Assembly (NCBI GenBank): GCA_003243445.1
Contig: QFQQ01000005.1
Coordinates: forward strand, 103,413-167,412
From: Citrobacter freundii
GTDB lineage: Bacteria > Bacteroidota > Bacteroidia > Chitinophagales > Chitinophagaceae
Direction: 5' to 3'
DNA length: 64,000 nucleotides
The notes under the pieces are model-generated. The model had not been told where the DNA came from and searched no databases. It saw only the letters and a list, made by a program, of their open reading frames with translations. Below, piece after piece: positions 18,501-25,869 of the stretch; the first letter of the stretch is position 1, and each line of letters begins with the position of its first letter. A program made the translations under genes and the position numbers.

Positions 18501-18634
18501 ACCTGTTAATGATCACTGGTTATTCAGGGATCGATCCGGAGATCAACCAGGGCGGCATTGCTCCGGGTATCGACTACAACAATTTCTTCCCGAGAACACG
18601 CACGTTCCTGTTTGGCGTAAACCTGTCTTTATAA
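15593..18634 (+). CDS. SusC/RagA-family TonB-linked outer-membrane transporter (SusC1)
   Basis: 1013 residues from ATG 15593 (a TTG two codons earlier is possible). A signal peptide ends FILLAQS. A carboxypeptidase-D-like domain lies at about 28-105 (VRGKITDDKGQPAAGITVTV), then the SusC box VVVVGYG and the TonB plug (GQLLQGKVAGLNV, VILRGASTVN, IDVLKDAAATAIYGNRAANG). A 22-strand barrel ends with RTRTFLFGVNLSL. SusC proteins form a TonB-dependent pore capped by SusD and import oligosaccharides. It has no STN domain, so it is not directly wired to a FecR anti-sigma factor. SusD1 follows after 20 bp. It starts the polysaccharide locus 15.6-33.4 kb. Confidence 0.95.
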   Translation: MFSLQAAIPRKGIIFILLLLSPFILLAQSMVRGKITDDKGQPAAGITVTVKGTNRSIASGNDGSFSIDAKKGDVLVFTGVSLEQKELSVGDAVFYEVSMTSATTTLNDVVVVGYGRSTKKNLSSAVTSVRPEELNRGAIGDVGQLLQGKVAGLNVTASGDPNRPAAVILRGASTVNSPGGPFYVIDGVPGADIAVVAPDDIASIDVLKDAAATAIYGNRAANGVIMITTKRGKKGAVQTSYSGYAGIEKVSNRLDLMDAAQHRAFLAANNSAYNPIDDGGANVNTDWQKVIQRNSAVSHNHNLALSGGGEHGTYSASLNYFEKEGILMRSRLRRLIGRLSVEQYALNDKVKFSLNIANSRSNANYVPLQNVVLLQAAKHLPVNNVKNADGTYFENLSIPGYYNPLALVDNAQDDTKYNTLTANFGTEVKLPFNLTFNTSVSYQNTNALHGEYYSRYYGQYPTSGFYNNPDPGIGVIHTLIGNLFGVNGSAFRSSYQTSFTTLESFLTWNKNFGKHSLNAVVGYAYQQNINGDGFRASSTNFLNDYVGYQNLALGNPYAIPSYRIDLGPTGVYSKTRLISDFARVNYIFNNKYILQGSVRRDGSSVFGANHRWGYFPSASLAWRVTGENFMAHQQVFSDLKLRVSYGITGNSSGVGAYNSQLIYGLSGTYYNAGVFDNAIVPAQANNPDLQWEELSTVNAGADFALLNNRLTGSLDWYKKRTTNMLFGVSVSSSIVPGGYIIVNGGSLENSGVELSLNYSAVKTKDFSWTTSFNLSHNKNEVTSLSNPYTMGDSTRYSSPEGAGQSGATLQILKVGKPIGQFFTLSYAGKDDNGISQFNKRDGTKTTGTDLPLGGTDYWYAGSPQPKLMMGWSNNLRYKNWDLNFFFRSVLGHKLFNATRADLSYVTAASVNNILVSANGDKVADIKNSYYSDRYIESGSFVRLDNATVSYTFAKPVKGINSLRVYVTGNNLLMITGYSGIDPEINQGGIAPGIDYNNFFPRTRTFLFGVNLSL

Positions 18635-18654
18635 TCACCTAACAATTGCAAAAC

Positions 18655-20328
18655 ATGAAAAAGCTAACAATAAATATCCTGGCTCTCATTACAGCCGCGG
18701 CTGGTTTGACCTCTTGTCACAAGCTGGATGTGGAAGCCACTACTGAACTGACCAGTGCCACTTTCCCAAAAAGCCAGGCCGACTTCAATGCATTAATGGG
18801 AACTGTGTACACGACTTACAGAAATGATTATTCCACTAACCATTTTTTCATCTCCGAACATACAACGGATGCGGCAGTGCTGCCATTCTATGGAACGGAC
18901 TGGGTGGATGGCAACAGTTTTGAAAGACTGCACCGCCACACCTGGACGCCGGATCATGGACATATCGATTATGAATGGTACTACCTCTCCAACCTGATCG
19001 GAAACACCAACCAGGTATTGTACCTGCTCAAAGGTGCGGATGATGGGGATGTGAAGAATGCCAGCATTGCTGAAATGCGGACCATGCGGGCGTTGTTTTA
19101 TTTTTATATGATGGATGAATTCGGCGGTGTGCCACTGGATACGGCTTATGGTGATATTACGCTCAAAGAAAGAGCCAGCCGTGCACAGGTATTCGATTTT
19201 GTGGAGAAAGAACTGAGGGCAAGTATTCCCTTTCTAAAGACGGCTTCCGGGGTTGCGACCTATGGTAAACCCAATCGTTATATGGCATTCTCATTGCTCG
19301 CAAAACTTTATCTGAATGCGCCTGTGTATATTAATACACCGAAATATGCAGAGACCATTGCTGCCTGTGACAGTGTGATCAATGCCGGTGGTGGAACGCA
19401 ATACCAGTTGGAGTCCAGGGCGACCTATCTCAATATGTTCTCTCCAACGAACGGACCTTCCTACAAGGAATTCATCTTTGCGATCCCGTTTGATCCGACC
19501 ACATCCAATGGATACCTGCTGCATGCACGGTATGATCTCAACCGTAATCTTGGAATGAAATACCGTTATTCAGGATCTACTATGGGAAACAATGTTGATC
19601 CGATCGTGAATTTTACAACGGGTAACGGCCTGGTGAATAACCGCCCAAGCGGACCGCGTTGCACTACCGATGAATTCTACGCTTACTTCAATGATCCAAA
19701 CGATATCCGGAACAATCAATGGCTGACCGGCCTGCAATACTGGAATACCGGAAATCCGATCATGGTCCGTACCACCAATCTTGGCTACAACCAGTTCTAT
19801 ACCGGTGCAAACCCTGGTCAGGCATTTACCTATCAATTAAATCTTACTCCGCTTGGAAGCGGAACAAGGTTTGGTCCTACGTCTTATGATCTCGGAAAAG
19901 ATGAACTGGCCTGGAATACCGGTTACCGCAATATCAAGTTCTCTCCTGATCCGAACTCTATCAATCGTAATCAGAATAATGATGCTCCTGTGTTCCGCTT
20001 ATCAGATATCATCCTGATGAAAGCGGAAGCGCTTCTCAGAAGTGATCCGGCCAACCTTACTGCTGCATTGGTACTGGTCAATTCTCTCAGAGCGGTTCGT
20101 ACTACAACGGCTCCGCTGATAACACTTACGCTGGATGATATTTTTGCAGAACGTACGCGCGAGATGTCATGGGAAACCTGGCACCGCAATGATATGATCC
20201 GCTTCGGAAAGTTTGAGAACACCTGGGGGCTGAATAAAACAAATACAGATACCTATCGCCGGATCTTCCCGGTGCCAACTGGTGCAAGGCAGAAGAATCC
20301 GAAATTGTCGCAGAATCCGGGTTACTGA
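18655..20328 (+). CDS. SusD/RagB-family surface glycan-binding lipoprotein (SusD1)
   Basis: 557 residues from ATG 18655 (TTG 18646 is the alternative). The SPII signal ends in LTSC, so it is a lipoprotein displayed on the cell surface. TPR-type helices are typical of SusD: IAEMRTMRALFYFYMMDEFGGVPL, LLAKLYLNAPVYIN, and the C-terminal IILMKAEALLR, then FAERTREMSWETWHRNDMIRFG, and the ending P-K-L-S-Q-N-P-G-Y. It pairs with the SusC1 transporter upstream and caps it to capture the glycan. A strong hairpin lies 13 bp after the stop and separates the pair from the enzyme genes. Confidence 0.95.
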   Translation: MKKLTINILALITAAAGLTSCHKLDVEATTELTSATFPKSQADFNALMGTVYTTYRNDYSTNHFFISEHTTDAAVLPFYGTDWVDGNSFERLHRHTWTPDHGHIDYEWYYLSNLIGNTNQVLYLLKGADDGDVKNASIAEMRTMRALFYFYMMDEFGGVPLDTAYGDITLKERASRAQVFDFVEKELRASIPFLKTASGVATYGKPNRYMAFSLLAKLYLNAPVYINTPKYAETIAACDSVINAGGGTQYQLESRATYLNMFSPTNGPSYKEFIFAIPFDPTTSNGYLLHARYDLNRNLGMKYRYSGSTMGNNVDPIVNFTTGNGLVNNRPSGPRCTTDEFYAYFNDPNDIRNNQWLTGLQYWNTGNPIMVRTTNLGYNQFYTGANPGQAFTYQLNLTPLGSGTRFGPTSYDLGKDELAWNTGYRNIKFSPDPNSINRNQNNDAPVFRLSDIILMKAEALLRSDPANLTAALVLVNSLRAVRTTTAPLITLTLDDIFAERTREMSWETWHRNDMIRFGKFENTWGLNKTNTDTYRRIFPVPTGARQKNPKLSQNPGY

Positions 20329-20341
20329 TGACATTGATTGG

Positions 20342-20376
20342 GGACGCTAATTTCGCGAATTAGCGTCCTTGATTTA
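20342..20376 (+). terminator. Strong hairpin between SusD1 and the enzyme genes
   Basis: GGACGCTAATT / AATTAGCGTCC form a perfect 11-bp stem with loop TCGCG (20342-20368), followed by TTGATTT. The T-tract is poor, so it may be a partial terminator or mRNA-stability hairpin that lowers enzyme expression relative to SusCD. Confidence 0.6.
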
Positions 20377-20401
20377 AAAGATATCAATACTATGAGAGTC
20401 T

Positions 20402-20446
20402 AATCTGCGTAATCTGCGTAATCCGTGCAATCCGCGAGATCTGCGG
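20402..20446. repeat. Tandem 9-bp repeat (AATCTGCGN), 5 units
   Basis: Five consecutive 9-mers: AATCTGCGT twice, AATCCGTGC, AATCCGCGA, GATCTGCGG. The same 9-mer builds the inverted arms of the elements at 27658, 60273 and 63945. Confidence 0.75.
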
Positions 20447-20469
20447 GATCAAAAAACGATCGTTAAGAA

Positions 20470-21684
20470 ATGAATGCTGCAATAGTTCAGAACAAACCTG
20501 CGCCCGGCAGGCTTCGATCACTCGATGCCCTGCGCGGTTTTGATATGTTCTGGATCGTTTGCGGCGAGTTTATTTTTCATGGGATAGCTGGCGCGATAAA
20601 GGAGCAACATGGTCTTGTTCAGCGAAAGACCGACTGGCAAATCGAAATGAATGATACGCTGAGTTTTACCGAACGGGTATTTATTACGATCAGCAATCAG
20701 CTGCATCATACAGTCTGGAACGGATTCACCTTCTATGATCTGATCTTTCCGCTTTTTATTTTTATAGCAGGTGTCAGCATGCCCTATTCGATCGGGCGCA
20801 AGCTGGAGAATGCGGTGGACAAACGCGCCGCCAGAAAAGAGATCATCCTGTCCCTCCTGAAGCGTACCATAATATTGATCCTGCTGGGCATGGTTGCCAA
20901 TGGTGTACTGCAGTTGAAAGGATATGAGCAGACCAGGTTTGCAAGCGTACTGGGCCGGATCGCGTTGAGTTGTTTTTTTGCCGCGCTGATCTTTATCTTT
21001 TTCTCCCTGCGAGGACAATTCATCTGGTTCATCGCTTTATTACTGGGTTACTGGTTGCTCATGATACTTGTGCCTGTACCGGGATATGGCAGTGGAGTGC
21101 TTACTCCTGAAGGAAATCTGGCAGGATATGTTGACCGATTACTGTTGCCGGGAAAATTGCACCGGCAGGTATACGATCCTGAAGGATTGCTTTCGACTGT
21201 GCCGGCTATTGGCTCGGCGTTGCTGGGTGTGTTCACCGGGCAGTTCCTGAAGTCTGATATATTGAAGAATGAGGGTAGCAGGAGAGCGCTGTTTATGGCG
21301 CTGTGTGCTGCAGGATCGTTAGTTATTGGAGCTCTCTGGGGAATGGTATTTCCCATCAATAAGAACATGTGGACAAGCTCCTATGTGTTATTCGCCGGTG
21401 GATGGAGCCTGCTCTTGTTCGCTTTTTTTTATTTTATTATCGATGTAAAAGGATGGATTAAGTGGAGCCTTCCTTTTGTGTGGATGGGCTCAAACGCTAT
21501 CCTGATCTATATGGCGGCGCATGGATTGATCAATTTTGAATCCACCGCTTCCTTCCTGTTTGGAGGTGTAGTGAATCGGTTCCCGGCGATCTGGCATCAG
21601 GCCTTGTTGTGGACAGGTGTAGCAGTTATCCAGTTTGCGATGCTCTATTTTTTATACCGGAAGAAAATTTTTCTGAAGGTGTAG
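20470..21684 (+). CDS. DUF5009 / heparan-alpha-glucosaminide N-acetyltransferase-like membrane protein
   Basis: 404 residues with roughly ten transmembrane helices. The N-terminus RLRSLDALRGFDMFWIVCGE is the signature of the HGSNAT/NagX/YeiB acyltransferase superfamily. The motif around H79-H80 (QLHHTVWNGFTFYDLIFPLF, then IAGVSMPYS) matches the region carrying the active-site His in human HGSNAT. The family moves an acetyl group from cytosolic acetyl-CoA through the membrane to a sugar amine outside. The gene for GH89, the enzyme that removes alpha-GlcNAc, follows after 52 bp, so acetylation of terminal alpha-glucosamine before cleavage is a reasonable inference. Confidence 0.8.
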   Translation: MNAAIVQNKPAPGRLRSLDALRGFDMFWIVCGEFIFHGIAGAIKEQHGLVQRKTDWQIEMNDTLSFTERVFITISNQLHHTVWNGFTFYDLIFPLFIFIAGVSMPYSIGRKLENAVDKRAARKEIILSLLKRTIILILLGMVANGVLQLKGYEQTRFASVLGRIALSCFFAALIFIFFSLRGQFIWFIALLLGYWLLMILVPVPGYGSGVLTPEGNLAGYVDRLLLPGKLHRQVYDPEGLLSTVPAIGSALLGVFTGQFLKSDILKNEGSRRALFMALCAAGSLVIGALWGMVFPINKNMWTSSYVLFAGGWSLLLFAFFYFIIDVKGWIKWSLPFVWMGSNAILIYMAAHGLINFESTASFLFGGVVNRFPAIWHQALLWTGVAVIQFAMLYFLYRKKIFLKV

Positions 21685-21736
21685 GCTGTTAAGTTGATTT
21701 TTTTCATGATCTGCAAAAGATCTAAATGATACAGGA

Positions 21737-23944
21737 ATGGGTAACAGGAAAATTTTGGTGGTTATATTATCGATTACGTTTTTTACGGCCAATGCACAAC
21801 CGGATCGCAATGCTGCGAAGGAATTGATCCGGCGCGTGGTACCGGCTCATGCAAACCAGTTCGATGTAAGCCCGCTGAACGGCACTGCATCGAAAGATTC
21901 TTTTGAGATCGAAAGTAAGAACGGAAAGATCGTACTGCGGGGAAATAATGCGGGAAGCATCGCCGCTGCTTTGTATTGTTACCTGAACGAATATTGCCAT
22001 GCACAGGTTACCTGGAATGGAACCAACCTGAAGCTGCCTGCAATGTTACCGGTGGTGAAAGAAAAGATCATCCGGTCTTCTCCTTATCAGTATCGCTATT
22101 ACCTGAACTATTGCACGTTCAATTACAGTATGAGCTGGTGGGATTGGGCCAGGTGGGAAAAAGAGATCGACTGGATGGCGTTACATGGCATCAACATGCC
22201 GCTTGCTATCACCGGAGAAGAGTACACCTGGTATCTTGTGTATAAAGACATGGGATTTACGGATGAAGAGTTGCGCGATTTCTTTTGCGGACCATCTTAT
22301 TTCGCCTGGTTCTGGATGGGCAACCTGGACGGATGGGGTGGACCATTGCCGCTGAGCTGGATGAAATCACATTTTGAATTGCAGAAGAAGATCCTTCAGC
22401 GTGAACGTGAACTGGGGATGAAGCCCGTGTTGCCTGCTTTCACCGGGCATGTGCCCAAAGCTTTTGCAAAAAAGTTTCCCAGCGCCAAATTGAAAACAAC
22501 CAACTGGACCAACGGCTTTGCCGATACTTATATTCTCGATGCCAATGATCCTCTGTTTGCATCGATCGGTAAACGTTTCCTGGAAAAACAGACCGCTCTT
22601 CTCGGCACTGATCATCTGTATTCCGCAGATACATTTAATGAAAATGAGCCGCCGAGTGATGAACCTTCCTTCTTGTCAGCATTGAGTGCTAAAGTGTATG
22701 AGGGAATGAAACAGGCTGATACAGCTGCTGTGTGGGTGATGCAGGGCTGGTTGTTTTACAGCGACCGCAAATTCTGGAAAGAGCCGCAGGTAAAAGCATT
22801 GTTATCGTCCGTACCCAATGATAAAATGATCATTCTCGATCTTGCTACAGAAATAGAACCGGTCTGGAAACGGACCAGTTCTTTTTTTGGCAAACCATGG
22901 ATCTGGAATATGCTGCACAATTTTGGCGGCAATACCAATCTGTTTGGCAGAATGGAAACGGTGGCCAGTCAGCCTGCTGCTGCATTGAATGATCCTGCCA
23001 GCGGCAGGCTGAGCGGCATCGGCCTTACGATGGAAGGTATCGAAAACAATCCGGTGATGTATGAGTTGATGAGCGCGCATACCTGGCGGAATGATCCCAT
23101 CGATCTCAATACATGGTTGCCGCAGTACGTCCGTAACCGCTATGGTACATCAGATGTTTATGCAGACAAAGCATGGAAGATCCTTCAGCAAACTGTTTAC
23201 AGCGTACCGGCAGATAAATACAAACGTGATGGTGCAGAGTCCATCATCCAGGCAAGACCGACATTTGATTCCATGAGCAGATGGGCCAACACAAGGCTGA
23301 ACTATGCTGCCGCGGATCTGTTGCCGGCATGGGATGAACTGATCAATGCGATCCCTTCTTGCAGGAATGGCAGTGGCTTTCAATATGACCTCGTGGATGT
23401 ATCAAGACAGGTACTCGCTGATTATGCATTGCCCCTGCAACGAAAGATCGCGGCCGCCTGGGAAAAGAAGGATCTCACAGGGTTTAAAAAATATACGGAC
23501 GAATTTCTTGAACTGATCACTGATCTTGACCGGCTGCTGGCTACCCGCAAAGAATTTATGCTTGGACCATGGGTGGCAACAGCAAGAAGCCAGGGCTCTA
23601 CGCAACAGGAGAAAGCATTGTATGAGTTCAATGCCAAAGACCTGATCACGCAATGGGGTGATAAAGACTGCCCGCTGAATGAATATGCCTGCCGGCAATG
23701 GAGTGGTTTGCTGAACGATTTCTATAAGCCTCGCTGGAAGCAATTCTTCACAACAGCGATCAATGCAATGGATAAAAATGAATCATTCAATATGGGTCAG
23801 TTCACGGAGCGCATTAAAGAATGGGAATGGAACTGGGTAAAGCAGCGGAAAGATTATGCGGTGGTAACTACGGGAGACCCGGTACAGACCGTGCTTGGTT
23901 TGCACCGGAAATATCGCGCGCGCATACAGGCGATCTATCAGTAA
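21737..23944 (+). CDS. Alpha-N-acetylglucosaminidase, GH89
   Basis: 735 residues with a signal peptide ending FFTANAQ. All three NAGLU parts are visible: an N-terminal alpha/beta domain (to about 110), the TIM-barrel (YRYYLNYCTFNYSMSWWDWARW and EKEIDWMALHGINMPLAITGE are near-invariant GH89 motifs), and a C-terminal helical domain. Proposed catalytic acids are Glu302 in TFNENEPP and Glu433 in GLTMEGIENNP, which align with the two glutamates of human NAGLU. It is a retaining exo-enzyme that removes terminal alpha-linked GlcNAc. It is preceded by an HGSNAT-like gene and followed by GH28, mutarotase and GH29 genes in one apparent operon. Confidence 0.95.
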   Translation: MGNRKILVVILSITFFTANAQPDRNAAKELIRRVVPAHANQFDVSPLNGTASKDSFEIESKNGKIVLRGNNAGSIAAALYCYLNEYCHAQVTWNGTNLKLPAMLPVVKEKIIRSSPYQYRYYLNYCTFNYSMSWWDWARWEKEIDWMALHGINMPLAITGEEYTWYLVYKDMGFTDEELRDFFCGPSYFAWFWMGNLDGWGGPLPLSWMKSHFELQKKILQRERELGMKPVLPAFTGHVPKAFAKKFPSAKLKTTNWTNGFADTYILDANDPLFASIGKRFLEKQTALLGTDHLYSADTFNENEPPSDEPSFLSALSAKVYEGMKQADTAAVWVMQGWLFYSDRKFWKEPQVKALLSSVPNDKMIILDLATEIEPVWKRTSSFFGKPWIWNMLHNFGGNTNLFGRMETVASQPAAALNDPASGRLSGIGLTMEGIENNPVMYELMSAHTWRNDPIDLNTWLPQYVRNRYGTSDVYADKAWKILQQTVYSVPADKYKRDGAESIIQARPTFDSMSRWANTRLNYAAADLLPAWDELINAIPSCRNGSGFQYDLVDVSRQVLADYALPLQRKIAAAWEKKDLTGFKKYTDEFLELITDLDRLLATRKEFMLGPWVATARSQGSTQQEKALYEFNAKDLITQWGDKDCPLNEYACRQWSGLLNDFYKPRWKQFFTTAINAMDKNESFNMGQFTERIKEWEWNWVKQRKDYAVVTTGDPVQTVLGLHRKYRARIQAIYQ

Positions 23945-24009
23945 TGTCAACACGATCCGTTAATAGCGCTCTAACAGACAAACGATTCGATTGCAAATTA
24001 AGATCATCG

Positions 24010-25449
24010 ATGAAACGAATTTTTCTCATAAGCTGCGGCTGGCTATTGATGATGCCGGTAATGGCGCAGCAACTGTTCAATGTGCGTGATCACGGCGCCA
24101 AAGGAGATGGTGTAACAAATGATGCCGCAGCCATACAGCAAACCATTGATGCCTGTTATAAAGCGGGTGGAGGCACGGTCTTGTTTCCCGCACCGGGAGT
24201 TTACCTCTCAGGGCCGTTTGAGCTGAGATCGGATATCAATCTGCATCTTCCTGCCAATGCTAAACTGCAGGCAAGTCCCGATGAAAAATTATACAGGAAA
24301 AGTGCGTTCCGAAAAAATCCGGGCGAAGGCACGATCTGGATCGGCGGTGAGCATATTGAAAACTTTAGTATCAGTGGCCAGGGAGAGATAGATGGCAATG
24401 GCATCGCATTCATGGGACGCGAACTGGAAGATTCCTATGAATTGAAACCATTCGATTCTCTGGACCCGCGACCGCACCTTCTTACGATTGTAGGAGGAAG
24501 GAATATCCGCATTCATGATCTCCGCATCGGGAACTCCGCATACTGGACCATTCACCTGGTCGGTTGTGATGACGTGGTGATCAAAGGCATCACCTTGCTG
24601 AACAGCCTGAAAGTCCACAACAGTGACGGCATCGATCTCGATCACAGCAAAAATGTACGCATCAGTGATTGTTATATCGAAAGCGGCGACGATTGTATCT
24701 GTCTGAAGAACCGCCGCGAGTATGATGAGTTCGGCAACTGTGAAAACATTACTGTCTCCAATTGCACCATGACATCCCGGAGCTGCGCTATCAAAATAGG
24801 TTCAGAGAATGTTGACACCATCCGGCAGGTGCTTTTCAATAACTGCATCATTAAAAAAAGCAATAGGGGAGTAGGTATTCAGAACAGGGACGAAGGCGTG
24901 GTATCCGATGTGATCTTTTCCAATATGATCATTGAAAGCCACCTGTTCAGTGACGTATGGTGGGGGAAAGCCGAACCGATCTACGTGACAGCTTTCAGGA
25001 GGGCAAACATCAATCACCGTGATGCAAACTGGCGTTTTCCACCGGGAGCAACCGAAGGAAGGGTGGGCATTGTAAAGAACATCTTCTTTACGAATATCAA
25101 ATGTATTTCAGAGAATGGCGTATTTGTCAGCGCAGAGTCGGCAGACAAACTCTCCAATATCGTTTTCGATAATGTTGACTTGTTGATCGATAAGATCACA
25201 ACGCTACCTGGTGGGATATACGACAGGCGTCCTTCAAAGGTGGAAGGTTTTGTGAAAGGCAATACAAGCGGATTTTACCTGGAAAATGCAATGTCTGTAA
25301 CGATCAGGAACAGCAGCGTGCAGTGGGGGATGCAACGGCCATCCTATTACAGCCATGTCTTGTGGAGCAAAAACGTAAAAGAGCTGGTATCTCAGAACCT
25401 GAAAGGGAATGCGGCATTTCCTTCGAAGAAAACAATGGTGAAGTTTTAA
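24010..25449 (+). CDS. GH28-family polygalacturonase-like glycoside hydrolase
   Basis: 479 residues from ATG 24010, which gives a signal peptide ending MPVMAQ; longer in-frame starts back to 23821 lie inside the GH89 gene and are rejected. The N-terminal pectate-lyase-like start (VRDHGAKGDGVTNDAAAIQQ) leads into a right-handed beta-helix. GH28 catalytic positions are D206 (HNSDGIDLD) and D227-D228 (SGDDCICLKN). The usual catalytic-region His (GHG) is replaced by CAIKIGSE, as in many bacterial exo-acting or unsaturated-uronate GH28 members. It cleaves galacturonic-acid-type linkages in the periplasm. The mixture with GH89 and GH29 is unusual. Confidence 0.9.
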   Translation: MKRIFLISCGWLLMMPVMAQQLFNVRDHGAKGDGVTNDAAAIQQTIDACYKAGGGTVLFPAPGVYLSGPFELRSDINLHLPANAKLQASPDEKLYRKSAFRKNPGEGTIWIGGEHIENFSISGQGEIDGNGIAFMGRELEDSYELKPFDSLDPRPHLLTIVGGRNIRIHDLRIGNSAYWTIHLVGCDDVVIKGITLLNSLKVHNSDGIDLDHSKNVRISDCYIESGDDCICLKNRREYDEFGNCENITVSNCTMTSRSCAIKIGSENVDTIRQVLFNNCIIKKSNRGVGIQNRDEGVVSDVIFSNMIIESHLFSDVWWGKAEPIYVTAFRRANINHRDANWRFPPGATEGRVGIVKNIFFTNIKCISENGVFVSAESADKLSNIVFDNVDLLIDKITTLPGGIYDRRPSKVEGFVKGNTSGFYLENAMSVTIRNSSVQWGMQRPSYYSHVLWSKNVKELVSQNLKGNAAFPSKKTMVKF

Positions 25450-25515
25450 ACAGGCTGAGATAAATAGCTCTATGCAGAAAGAAATATAAAACCCATCCGG
25501 AATAATTTATTAACT

Positions 25516-25851
25516 ATGAAAAGATATACGCTGGCACTCGATCTGAAAGATGATCCTGCGCTGATAAAGGAATATGAAGAGTGGCATAAAGCCGGCAATG
25601 CCTGGCCGGAGATCAAAAAAAGCATCCAGGAAGCGGGGATCATCTCGATGGAGATCTACAGAACAGGCAACCGTCTGTTTATGATCATGGAAGCGGAAGA
25701 TTCATTTTCTTTTGATCAAAAGAAAGCCATGGACGATTCAAATCCCAAAGTACAGGAATGGGAAACGCTGATGTGGAAATTCCAGCAGCCGCTACCTTGG
25801 GCAGCGGAAGGAGAGAAGTGGGTGAAGCTGGAAAAAATATTTCAATTGTAA
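25516..25851 (+). CDS. L-rhamnose mutarotase family protein
   Basis: A 111-residue cytoplasmic protein of the PF05336 (RhaM/DUF718) family, which interconverts alpha and beta anomers of L-rhamnose or related 6-deoxy-sugars. It begins KRYTLALDLKDDPALIKEYE, and the conserved His24 (EEWHKAGNAWPEI) corresponds to the catalytic His of RhaM. The end WAAEGEKWVKLEKIFQL is typical. It sits 18 bp before an alpha-L-fucosidase gene. Members of this family also act on L-fucose, so the fucose released next door is as likely a substrate as rhamnose. Confidence 0.9.
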   Translation: MKRYTLALDLKDDPALIKEYEEWHKAGNAWPEIKKSIQEAGIISMEIYRTGNRLFMIMEAEDSFSFDQKKAMDDSNPKVQEWETLMWKFQQPLPWAAEGEKWVKLEKIFQL

Positions 25852-25869
25852 TCATCAAACGGATCAATT

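Noticed and set aside
20402..20446. CRISPR-like direct repeats
   Set aside because: Units are 9 bp with no spacers and no cas genes in the window.
23821..24009. Upstream start for the GH28 gene
   Set aside because: Would overlap the end of the GH89 gene and precede the signal peptide with unrelated residues; ATG 24010 gives a normal leader.
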